Below are positions 45,194 to 56,193 of a stretch of DNA of 64,000 bases, piece by piece. The DNA lies in the NCBI RefSeq assembly GCF_035222485.1, contig NC_085921.1, forward strand, positions 3,162,001-3,226,000, written 5' to 3'. Each line of letters begins with the position of its first letter. Within the stretch, counting starts at the first letter, position 1. Below the pieces are notes generated by a model, which worked only from the letters and a program-made list of their open reading frames with translations, searched no databases and was not told the origin of the DNA. Source of the stretch: Podospora pseudoanserina. Taxonomy: Eukaryota; Ascomycota; Sordariomycetes; Sordariales; Podosporaceae. A program made the translations under genes and the position numbers.

Positions 45194-47226
45194 GAAATGA
45201 ATCAGATTGGGAAAGAGGGCAACATATGAGAGCAAGGCAAGGCCGCGAGCCGTGTGTGTGGTAGGGTGTTCTGTTTTATTAAACAGCAGCTCCCAAGCAC
45301 CTCAGCACTTCCACCGAGGCACCAAGCAGCAAGAAAGAGACACACGGTCTGCATGCAGCCCCATCCCATGCCCGGCAACCTGACCCCCCTCCCTCCCTCC
45401 CCCTACCGCTACCACCCTCCCCCCAGTCCCCCCGTGCAGCGCGCCAACGCCCCCTTCCCACAGGTACCACCCAAGTACCTCCGTACCGACCAGGGCCCAA
45501 GGGAGGATCGGTCGGAGGAGCGGACGAGGTTCTGGAGTGGGTGCAATGGCCGCGAGCTGGGGGCAGCGACGAGTTACAACAGGTGACGGGCGGGAGTTGG
45601 AGTCTGGTCAGTGGAGAGGGCCAAGGAAGACCCCATTGCGTCCCACATTCTCTCTTTCACCTGTCCACCATGTCCATCCACTCGTCCATGATAGACCCCA
45701 GTCGGATACTCAGGTGAGACAGTGATGATTTTCGGAATAAAAAGACGGTTAAGATGGTTGTTGGGCTGCCATTGGAGGGGGGAGACCATCGAGGATTGAG
45801 AGTGAGATGGGCAAGTTAGCCTGAGGGACTATGGCCAGTGAAGTGTAATTATTCCGACTGAAAGGGAGACCGAACCCAGATCCCAAAGGCTTCAGAATTG
45901 GCCGACCGGCAAGAGCTGAAGAATGTCTCGGAGATACCGCAAATGCTCCGTGCCCTGACGGTCTGTTTCAAGCTCTATCTCTCTCTGGAGTCTCTCTGTC
46001 ACCGCTCTCTCGTTACAAGAGTTGTGAAATTCAAGGCGTTTGGGGCGCTAAAGAATCCCTTGGTCAACCGAAAGAGCTTGTGTTTGGCGACTGCGACGTA
46101 CACAACAGATTCAAGAGTGCTGTCGCTGTCACTGCGAATGCGAGAATTTAGAGCGAGGTTGGCGTTAACAGGTCCCCTGTAGAGATACCCCCAGCGCCAG
46201 CGGGGCAGCGCGGGGGTTTGTGGCTGACCCTGCCGTCCCGTCCGTTTACACATGTAGTGCCCCGCCATCTGCCACAGTTTTCACTGATATCTTGAACTTT
46301 CAGCAACTTGAGCCGGATCAACCTAGTTCGTACTTACTAACACTCCACATTCGGCGCTTTTACTTTCTTACAGCTGGCCGGACGATATCTCTTGTTATCA
46401 CAAACGCTAACACGAAGCATGAGGCTCCATAAAATCAAAATCACGGCAAAACGGGCCTCTCAATGCCAGGAGGTCCCGCTCTGGCTGGACTGACCCCCAT
46501 CTGACAACGGCGTCGTCCGCTTTGAGCAAAACCGCCTGCCAGTCGGTTATCATCAGATTGTGACCCTGTGCCGGTACCTATTGCGAGCCAGGCCCGTATT
46601 CCACATCAACAAAGCGACCGTCCCGTATCTGAGACCGCATTGACGACGCTATCCGACCCGATGACGCCAAAGGGAAGATGCAATATACATTTGATAGTCC
46701 CTCGTCAGCCTCAAGCCCACGAAGCAGCCACTATATCGACAGCCATGTGAGACATCCTCCTCTCGCAATGCAACAAGCAATGGCAGCAAGCACACGATGC
46801 ATTGCATTGAAGCTATTGCGCAGGAATGGGAGTCCTTTCAACATGCGTTGGGTTTCCCCATCACCGAGCTAGTGACAGCATTTAATATATTCGGCCAGTC
46901 ATTGTCTGGTTACTGGGTTCAGCAAACACTGACGACATGCAGCACCAGTCGTGGTCTCTGCCTTCTTCAGGAATCTCGTGAGACCTTCCTGGTCTCGTTG
47001 GGAGGGTACTTCATTACAGGACATCAGAAACGACTAAAATAGTCTGATAAGGAAACATGTTTTCCGCAGATGGTGTTGCCAACTTGTCATGTCATGTCAT
47101 GGTCAGAACAAGACCATTATGCTGCATGGTGCTGATCACGACCAGCTTGCTCAGGCACGCCCGGCGCCCAAGACGAATCAGCCACCGCCGAAAGCCTTCT
47201 GTGCAGGCTTCTAGAGACCTTCCACA

Positions 47227-47901
47227 CTAGGCCTCAGAGATGCTAGTGGCGGAGGCTCCCTTATCAGCACACTTGCTGTCGGTCATGCCCGAATAATCCC
47301 CCGAGCAGTTCATATCAACAGGCGGGCAGCAATATCTCGGATGGTGGGCCTTGAAAACCACACCGAGGCTTTGAGGTTTATTATTAAACGACATAAGGCG
47401 AAACATGATCGCCAAGGGTAAGGGTTCGTGGGTTCTGAGCCGAGAAACGGAGTTCATCAGAGCCGCCCTCACGCCCTGTCGTCCAGGGGTCAATAACGGA
47501 GACCAGACCAGGGCGAAACTGACGCCAGAAGCCACAATGCACGACATCGTCTCGATGACGAGATTCGCTTGTGATTTCTTGATGGAGCTGTTGGCAGTCT
47601 GAGCTCGAGGTATTTTTTCGCCCGTCGAGGACACGGTCTCATGGACCCTTCGCGCAGTTTTCCCCTTCGCAGTTGGTACTTTTGCCACATACAAGTTCTC
47701 ACTCATCATGGAAGACGACATATACGTACGTTGCCTTGATTCGCTGCGCCAAGCACCGCCACGGCTCGCCGCTGACGAAGGAAAGACATGCATCTTACAG
47801 GCCCAAGATGAGCAACACTGGATCTTTCCAGACCAGGACAACACTTCCGTCGACACCACAATAGAGAATAAGCAATGTCGGCAAGTCAGAGGCCACGGCA
47901 C
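47227..47901 (-). CDS. Orphan open frame, doubtful
   Basis: 224 codons without a stop. An internal Met gives MSENLYVAKVPTAKGKTARR and then a hydrophobic stretch around VASGVSFALVWSPLLTPG and a Cys-containing C-terminus (YCCPPVDMNCSGDYSG). I recognise no family and see no splice logic or partner. It is listed because it is the longest frame in the gene-poor region; chance is a good explanation. Confidence 0.15.
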   Translation of the reverse strand: MPWPLTCRHCLFSIVVSTEVLSWSGKIQCCSSWACKMHVFPSSAASRGGAWRSESRQRTYMSSSMMSENLYVAKVPTAKGKTARRVHETVSSTGEKIPRAQTANSSIKKSQANLVIETMSCIVASGVSFALVWSPLLTPGRQGVRAALMNSVSRLRTHEPLPLAIMFRLMSFNNKPQSLGVVFKAHHPRYCCPPVDMNCSGDYSGMTDSKCADKGASATSISEA

Positions 47902-50900
47902 GGCTTGACAGCGCTTCCGTTCTCGCCAAGGAAAGGGGTTCGGGAGGGACTGTCAGGGGACCAGCTTTTAAACGACCACACTTGAGATGGACTTCATACA
48001 AACTCGTTTGTGGTGTATCGAGCAAGTAGTTCATGCGCTAGCTTGGGGACTAGGTCAGTCGTTACACCCTGTACCCTGACCTCTCTAACTATCCCCTCTT
48101 TTCGTTGTCAACCCAACTCGGATATATGGCATGTGAGCTCGCTACACCTTGAACTTGGCACTATTCCTATCCGTGTGGTCATCGTCAATAACTCGTCGAC
48201 ATGCAGCGATATCACCAGAGCCAGGTCATTGCGCTCCGTTGAAGCGGTCCAGACCAGCGCCACAGCAAGGGCCTGAAGTAAACCTCAAACCCCTCATCAT
48301 CACAGCGCACACGGCGATATTTGGTGGGGGTCACGTTCGAGTGGTCGCCGACTTCCACTGCATGCAAGAGCCACCAGAAAACAAGTCGCTGACTGACAAC
48401 AAGACACCCCAACCTGCGGATGCAGCCGGACGAAAACGGCGTCCTTCTCAATGTTCGCTCGAGGCTCGCGAGGCTCTTGTTCGGACACTAAAAGACGGTA
48501 GCGTCTTGTCCACCGCCAGACCAAGCAACGACAAGTCACGCGCTGGCAGAGCAGCCAAGCGGTAGCAAGAGACGGCGATACAGCCACCTGCATTTGGCTG
48601 CCAGCGCTAGAAGCCAGAAAGAAACATGCATCGAAGCTTCTATCTCGTCACAACTTGCGCCCCACAATTCCCTTTTCCCCCCATCCTTCCTCGTTGCGAA
48701 AATGCCATTGCGTTTGTGGACGAAACAGCGGCTTCTGAACCTGCAATTTGGGCAGAAACGTCTTGGCTATCGGCGCGCTGGACGGCTACACACTTTAGTA
48801 CCTTACGCTATACTTGCCTGTTTCTCGTTGCTCGTCTTCACATGCTGATCACCAGATTCCGTTCTCTGGTCCTGTTCGTGATTGTCGATCCCAAGCACCA
48901 GCAAGGTGGAAGCGATTAATAGCATCGTGGCATCTCCCGCCGGGCTGGCAGATCGACACTGCGAGGTGTTTCTCAGCTGAGGTGCAAGCAGCGGGTGATA
49001 GGCTGAAGCCTTGTGTGAGAGGTGTCGCGAAACTTGATCAACCTCAAGAGAGGGTTCACCAATCACCATTCACCAAATGCAGGCTCTTTGTGAGATGTCG
49101 AGGGCAGACGGGATTGACCGCCATAATTGGAGTTCCCCTCACTTGTCTGGCCTTGCGAGCTACACCGCTTCAGGGCAATGACCGAGGCCCTTGCTGCACG
49201 ACTGATTGGTCTGTCGGGTTGGGGAGCAACTGGGCGGCGGCGGCGGGTTTTGAGTGCAGTGAGAGGGTGAGAGACGGGAGTCGGGGATCCGGATCTCAGA
49301 GTTGTGGTGAACCAAGAGATGTGGCTGAGAAAACGGCCCTTTTCTTCCCACGGTCGGCTTGCGGCCCTGGCGGCTTGGCCCTGGCGGACCGGCACTCTTG
49401 GGGCAGCACACGTCTTTACGTAGCCTCGGCAGTCTGGCGTCACTCAGCTGCGGTTGTTTGCTGACAAGCACAAAGCTGAAGACAGTCAAAGCCTCCGAGG
49501 CGCCGCTTTGTCGCCTTACTTTTGATATTATAATACTCGGATATAGGCAGAATGTTTGACGTTGTTCGGAGATTTGTGCTGGGCAGGAAAACTGAGGGAA
49601 ACAATCCCGACGAGACGGACCTACTCGGCGTCACGCTTTCCATAAATTTGTCAGCCTGTCTGTCAGCTCGGGGACCCTTTCCACATATTAATTGGCAAGG
49701 TTCGTTGAAGTCATCGAAGAGAAAGGTCCTACCCTGCTGGGGGAATCCTTCCTGAGATATGCCAACATCTGGTTCAGCAGCTGTCAGTTTGACGCAGGGC
49801 ATCGCGATCTCTCTCTCTTATTCATCAGCAGCAAATTATCTTTAAGCTTTTTGTTTCTTTTCTCTTGCAGCACACTGCGACCGTTTGAAAAGCACACCCA
49901 CTGTTCTGCGCTGCGGATGGAACGTTGCAATCTTTTGCGCTATTCCCTGATGGGTTAAGCGTCGATTGCTTGGTTAAGCGGAGCTGGGACTAGGGCTGGT
50001 TTTCTTTTCCCCCGCGGCTTGGCCTTGTTTTGTCTAAACCCTTTCCGTCACCGAGACACACGATTTTGGTTTCTCTCTCCACCAGAGAGAAAAAGGTATC
50101 GGGATGTACCTCGGGCATGTCACTCTGTTTCCTTTGGTTGTTGGCTAGTGAGTGGTGTTGGTCAGTTTTTACGAAAGCGAGACGCCGTTGGGAAAACTAA
50201 ATTGGCGCCGGGCTGCGATGATGGAATGACGAGATGGGGATCGCTGATTTGGCTATCTGATGAAAGTGCCATCTTTTTTCGTTGTCCATGACTCGGACTT
50301 GAGGAAAGCCCAATCTGTTCCTAACGTCAGAGGAGGGCAACGGGAAAGCCACAACGGGAGCTCCCCACTGCATAGTTCACGCGCGTTGTCGCCACAGGCA
50401 CCACCTAGAGAGAACCAAGCGTTCATCCCGTCCCTGCGTTGTGTGCGCTGCTGTTGGTGTCATATCCATACATAGAACAGAGCTGGGACGACTCTGTACA
50501 CTCCTATAATTCGTCCAAGCCCCTGGGGTTATCGCCGATGATCGTTTGCCACGATGAGGAATATCTCCGTTTTTTTTCTTCTGGTTGGGTGGTGTGTGTA
50601 ATAGGTACCTACCCTCCGAATGTGCGAGTCTTCTCCTATCATTGCCCTCCCCGCCCCCCTCCTCATCATTCTTGAGAAGAGGTGAGGGGAGAGTAGCATC
50701 TCGAAGGGAAAAAAAGCGGATATACGCGGGGCAAAACGTTCGGAGAGGGCAGTGATGTTCAAAAGTACCCGGGGGGGCGGAACGACTTGCGCGTTTGTCT
50801 CTGATGAGGAGGGTTGGGGATTATGGGGCGGCGACTAGGGACAATGGGGCCCAGTGAGAATGTCTCTCCTTACTTTGCTTGGCCTTCTGTTACCTAGTTG

Positions 50901-51542
50901 TTCGGATCGAACCTAATCAGATTTGGGGTACATGTCTAGAGACACATTGAGGTTGGAGACTTGACCGAATCGAGGGGTAGGGTAGATGCGGTCGGAGACG
51001 GACGGAGGAATGGGTTGGAGAGAGGTTTGTAGGGGTTGTGAGGGGAGGCATCACGAGATGTAAGTTGCGATGGGGACGTAGGACCCTGGTGTTGACGAGT
51101 GCTTGGACGTTGAGGTCATCATCATTAGTCAAAAGTTCTTCAGGGGACAGCAGGTCAGTACTATCCTTCTGCCCTCGGATGTCTACCGCCTTCCGGTGAC
51201 CGCGCGGTCGGAACTTTGTTCTCTGGCTACCAACGGATGGGATGGGTACTGGCGAGCCCATCCCCTTCTGCTTGGGGCCGCCGGTAGCTAAGTAAGGTCG
51301 GTATGCAGTCAGGTTTTCTTTTTTCTGAAAATAGCATCACTAGCCCTACAGAGGTTGGGACATCGTGTGCGTGTCCTACACGAGCCGTTATGACGCCGGC
51401 ACAAGGCGGTATTTCGTGTTTGTTTGATGGATGGTAATGAGGCAGGCGCGGTGAGGCAGGGTCAGTTAATATCAGCCCGTGTGATTCTCTTTTTGCTTGT
51501 TCTGTCGGGGGAGGGGTTTTTTTCTTTTTCTTATCCTATCAC

Positions 51543-51560
51543 TCTTCTTCTTCTTCTTCT
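51543..51560. repeat. CTT trinucleotide microsatellite
   Basis: Short run of CTT/TTC triplets followed by an interrupted copy (GCTTCT). No coding context. Confidence 0.85.
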
Positions 51561-54500
51561 GCTTCTACGCAATGTTCTACTGCCTTCCTTTCTTGATCTC
51601 GACACACAATTGGGCCCAACCACCAGGATAGAGAGTGGGGGGAGGGGGGCATATATTGAGATGGGGTGGTGTTGGGAACGTGACTACCTTGCCAGTCTGC
51701 CGTGACAGAATCCGACAGGACGAATGCACAAGAGGGAAAAATAAATGAAGAGAGAAGAACCAAGAGGTGGAATGGGTGAGCGGGAAGTGGAGGAGAGGAG
51801 GCACTGCCCAGCGGTTTATATTACTCGTGCATGAGGAGTCTTGGAGGGATGACACTCTGCCTTGGGAGGCCTGGGTGACCTTGCCTTTCTCACTGCGCGC
51901 ACGGCGGCTGTCATGGGCTTGGGCTTGGGGGGTGATGCTGTCGATTACTTTCCTTGAAGAGGATGGTCAACCTTGGGTTTGGCACTATACAGGACATGGC
52001 CATGTGTTGGTCTGCTGAGTTCCGAGCACTTCCGATCGAAGGGATGCGAAGGGATCATAATCACAGCAACAAGTGTGCTGTGATTGTACAATGGTGGTGG
52101 GAAACTCATTTATTCCAGCTTATGTCTGCTATTCCTTCCCAGGTTTTTTCTTCTGCTTTGTTGGGCAATATATCTCTTTCCTGCGTCGCTGTGTTGCTTT
52201 CCGACTGGACAAGACATGTCACGGACGGGACTTGTCACACGTGGGACTTTTATATTAAAGAGCAAAAGGAACTGCTGGTTTGGGATAGCTTTCTCATGTC
52301 TTGGTTGCTGTCTTTACCTGGTTTCCTTCTTGATGTTGGCAAGGGTCTGTTCCCAAAGAGAAAGGTGGCATTGTGTTTGATGCTTCTTTTCTGTTGTTCT
52401 CTTGCTTTTCGGGGAGGAAGAGTGTTGCTTCTATCACGCACCGCGCATGCAGCGGAAGCATAGAGGAGGGTTCTAATAATATGTTCATGTATCGGCTCGG
52501 TATTGCTTGTGGATCAAGGACCCTTGATGGCATCATGACGAAGAGATCATGCTGCGATTGGCGAGTGCCCAGAGGAAATGCCCAGGAGAACAATCCGGGT
52601 ACTTGGGACTGTGGATTATCACAAGGAAACCGTTTTGATGACGTTTCCTGACGCATGTATGGAGCTTGTTACATTAATCTTGATGGCTCAGCGTGATAGG
52701 CGGTCACGAGCGTTTTTGTAGATAACGTAGATTAAAGAAGACTTGTTGAGTAAGATGATAGGAGTAAGATGAGATAAGCCCATTTCGTGGGTCGGTTTGC
52801 TCATCGGGGCGGTCGTGCTCTAACCATTAGTCTGGAAGAATAGGGGCTGTCAGGGGCCTCAGGGGAGGTTGATCAACACGTAGGGTAGATAAACAAAGAC
52901 AGTACTTTCTCTGCTTCGGCTCCAAATGGACTAGTGATACTCTAGCGTTCAAATGCTATATTAAATAGCTGGAGAGTCTCTTACAGAAGTCTCTTTGACA
53001 CTTTTTTTAGTCAATTTTGCGGTACCTCGTGTTGTGGTCTCTTGTCGGTCTAACAGTGAAACGGTACCATAATAGGCTTTGGCCCATATTCATTAGCATC
53101 TCGCAAGAATGAGATACTGCCATTGCATTCTCGATGATGGTATGAATCCCAGCTTGGAGATCTGTCGGTGATAGAAAATGGCTACCGAGGAATGCTGGCC
53201 ACTCACATGGTACAGCATGAGATATTTGTAAAGTTTGTTTGCCTTCACGCTTTCATAGGTATGAAATGGTTCTTAACAATGGTAACGTGTACAGCAAGGA
53301 AGTATTACTGCTCATTAGAGATTCGCCAGTGTTGACAAAGTCAGTCCGAGTACGAGAAGGCAAAACTGACAGGTCAAAGACCAAAACTGTTGAACCACGA
53401 ATTGCAGTTATTTACTGGTTGTACTCGAACGGCTTTTCACCGCAGGTACCACAACATGGAGGCGGTGATAAACCGACGTCAAAAGCCTGTTTGACTTTTG
53501 ACTGGAGCGCGCTCTGTGTCTCAATAAGGCATTAGATGTCTAAGCACGAAAAGCAATATCTTTCAGCCACCGAATGTGAGCTGTCCTTGGCCACGAAATG
53601 CCCTGTTTTCTCATCCCCACACATGGTTCCCATGATATTTATGCACAACAGTCTCAAGCCACTGTAGTACAAATACCGAGGTGTGGCAAGATATCCTGCA
53701 CGGTTTTCTCCGAGTTGAACTTTGTGCGACTCTCGGTCTGACTTCTTGATCCATGAAGCCTGATATTGAAACAAGTCCCTAGTTGTATCTCTTCAAGTAT
53801 CAAAGCCCCCCTAACACAGTGATGCTCGCCTACCGCCCACGCGGCTTGGAGCATCACGGTCTAAGAATGTTGCACAACATCAGAGTCAGCTAACGCCTCA
53901 CTTCTCACACTTCACACATAACTTTCGGTGTTTTCAAGCCGAGCTGAGATATACCTAGGTAGCCAAGTGATCAACATGAGAGTTTGAGATTTGAAGAACC
54001 GTCAAGGATCTCAGATCCGGAGGCAAAGGTGGCGTAAGGGTCTGAATCATGATTGTGTCTAATGATAGATACATGTCTCTGTTGTCTTGGTCTCGTCAAT
54101 ATTCGGGTACATCCGGGATTATGATGCCCACCAGAGTCAAAGTTCTGATATTGGACAACATCGATGGTGTTATATTTCGGGAGTCTTCATGTGAAGTGGT
54201 TCTTGACCCGCTGAGACAACAGCACACCAGATATATGACCTCGAGGCTGTCTCGGCTCTTTAGTTCCGAACGTCTTGTGCATCATCAATACTCTGGGGCG
54301 ATATTGATGTGGAGATGAATGCGAGCCTTCTTGTTTGGCGACAATGGTGGGCATGTGACTGGTGTATGCGTCTGGCTGGACAAAGTCAGTTTTTCTCTCC
54401 ATGAGCTTCAATCAAAAGAAGTAACCCACAGGCTTTATGCGGCAAATAGTCCGTAGACAATGAAATCTTGGTCTCTGAGATACTTGGTACGGTAATGCCT

Positions 54501-55066
54501 GGCTTTTGGGTTGAGGGTTTTTGAACCTTTAAGACAAGGCTTTCCGGAGTGAATTTTCCTTTGCGGCGTTGAGAATGGACCAAGAAGTTGTCATGATGGG
54601 AGCCAATAATTTTATACAGGTATGGATAGGGAAAAACTGTCCTCATAACTGATGTTTAGCGATGATCTACACACATATACAGAACTGATATTCAAGGGGT
54701 ATGGTCAGAGGCCAACCCTAACCCAACTATCTTGGCCATCAACTTACAACCAAGGCAGTGAGGCCGGAGTACGGATTGCTGGATTCTGTACATCCTTTCC
54801 CCTTGTTTCCATTCCTCTTTCAACTCAATTGACTCATATCTAATCTAAACATAACAATGCCAGCAAGAATAAATCTTCGCATCCCGTTCGCACCTTTTTG
54901 TACTCTCTTTCACCAACCAAGAGTGACGTCATACCTCTCATCTCACCCCCTATCCCCTATCGCCGACAAGCCTCACCACCAACAACTTCACAATCGCCTT
55001 TCATTTCGACTTCATATACCATCCTCCTCCTTCCACACATATTCAACTCTAGCACCCCCTCTCACC

Positions 55067-55822
55067 ATGCCAAAACGCAAAACCACCACCGCCACCACCA
55101 CTACCAAACCAACCACCACCCGCCAGTCCAAACGAACCAAAACAACCACCCCTCATCACCCCCATCATCTCACCCCGCCATGTCCCCCCCCAAAAAAGCC
55201 TCCTCCCTCTTCACCCCCCCCTCCCGCCCTCAAAACCAACCGCCTCCTCGAACCAGGCCCCATCCTCCTCGTCTCAACCGGCAACCCCCAAACCCAAACC
55301 CACAACCTAATGACCCTAGGCTTCCACACCATGATTTCCCACTCCTCCCCCACCCTCATAGGCCTAACCCTCGGCCCCTGGGACCATTCCTACTCCCTCC
55401 TCTCCTCGTCAAAAGAATGCGTCCTCTCCATCCCAAACCTCACCCTCGCCAAAACCGTCGTCGACATCGGCAACATCTCCTCTTCCGACCTCCCCCCCTC
55501 CGAAACCAAATGGGACCGTTTCAAACTAGACGCCATCCAAGGAGAAAAGGTTTCCTGCGCGCTCGTCGGAGGTGACGGCATAATCGGGAATTTAGAGTGC
55601 AAAGTGGAGGATGAGTCGCTAGTGAAGAAATACAACTTTTGGGTTTTGAGGGTTGTCAAAGGGTGGGTGAATGAGCAGAACTTTAGGCTGGATGGGACAG
55701 CGGTCGAGACGGACAAGGGGAAGATGATGCATCATAGGGGCGATGGGAGTTTTTTTGTTGGTGGGGAAGAGGTGCTGGATTTGAGGGGACGGATGACAAA
55801 GTGGAGGATGTTGCAGGATTAA
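55067..55822 (+). CDS. Flavin-reductase-like (FMN-binding split-barrel) protein
   Basis: Single exon, 251 residues from the ATG at 55067. A Thr/Lys- and Pro-rich N-terminus of about 50 residues leads into the FMN-binding split barrel. Typical segments are PGPILLVSTGNPQTQTHNLM, LGFHTMISHSSPTLIGLTLG, SYSLLSSSKECVLSIPNLTL and KWDRFKLDAIQGEKV. VKGWVNEQNFRLDGT and MMHHRGDGSFFVGGEEV close the fold, as in the DIM6/NTAB-type flavin reductases. It probably binds FMN and acts as a reductase or oxygenase component, with no assigned substrate. The frame is open back to 54857, giving 321 residues with a Ser/His-rich leader; that upstream ATG may be the true start. Confidence 0.87.
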   Translation: MPKRKTTTATTTTKPTTTRQSKRTKTTTPHHPHHLTPPCPPPKKPPPSSPPPPALKTNRLLEPGPILLVSTGNPQTQTHNLMTLGFHTMISHSSPTLIGLTLGPWDHSYSLLSSSKECVLSIPNLTLAKTVVDIGNISSSDLPPSETKWDRFKLDAIQGEKVSCALVGGDGIIGNLECKVEDESLVKKYNFWVLRVVKGWVNEQNFRLDGTAVETDKGKMMHHRGDGSFFVGGEEVLDLRGRMTKWRMLQD

Positions 55823-56193
55823 GGGGTGCGAGGGAAAAGATTATGAAGTTTGGGTGATTGGGGATACAAGTCATGGATGGTATGGTGAATCACAATGGTC
55901 ATGATGAAAATAAAAACCCACATAAAAAAAAAGGTCATTTGGAATCGTCTCTTTTTAGCAGCCAACCCCCCCAAAAATGATATCAAACAACAAAACATTC
56001 CCGTCGCCGTCATAAGCCATTCCAAACATACCATAGCCAGCTAGCCTCCCAGCACCTGCTCTAAAACCGCCAGAAAGCACAATCCAGTCAACACAAAAGA
56101 AAAAGACGGCAACACCACCCGCAAACCAAAACCTAGCAATAAAAACTAGAGTACATAAATGTGGTTATTATTGCACGCTGAGCTGGAACATTG
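55823..56193. other. Convergent 3' region
   Basis: 370 bp between two gene ends, AT-rich and UTR-like, with an A-run at 55925. No gene. Confidence 0.5.

Larger units (their letters stand above)
44857..55066. other. Ten-kilobase gene-poor region upstream of the transcription factor
   Basis: I find no gene I can defend. The best open frame, 47227-47901 on the minus strand (224 codons), has one hydrophobic segment (SCIVASGVSFALVWSPLL) and a Cys-containing tail but no known family. TC-, GA- and C-rich tracts occur near 45390, 51540 and 51600. Near 52740-53060 there is a stretch with TGTT..AACA ends reminiscent of an LTR, but without target duplication. The left 1 kb is probable promoter and leader of the regulator; the right few hundred bp belong to the flavin-reductase-like gene. 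Confidence 0.5.

Noticed and set aside
50900-50935. GGTTCGATCC on the minus strand, possible tRNA
   Set aside because: T-stem bases do not pair and no acceptor or anticodon stem can be formed.
52744-53055. Possible solo LTR with TGTT..AACA termini
   Set aside because: Flanking 5-bp sequences (AGACT and GTGAA) are not a target duplication, and the termini match only in the outer bases.
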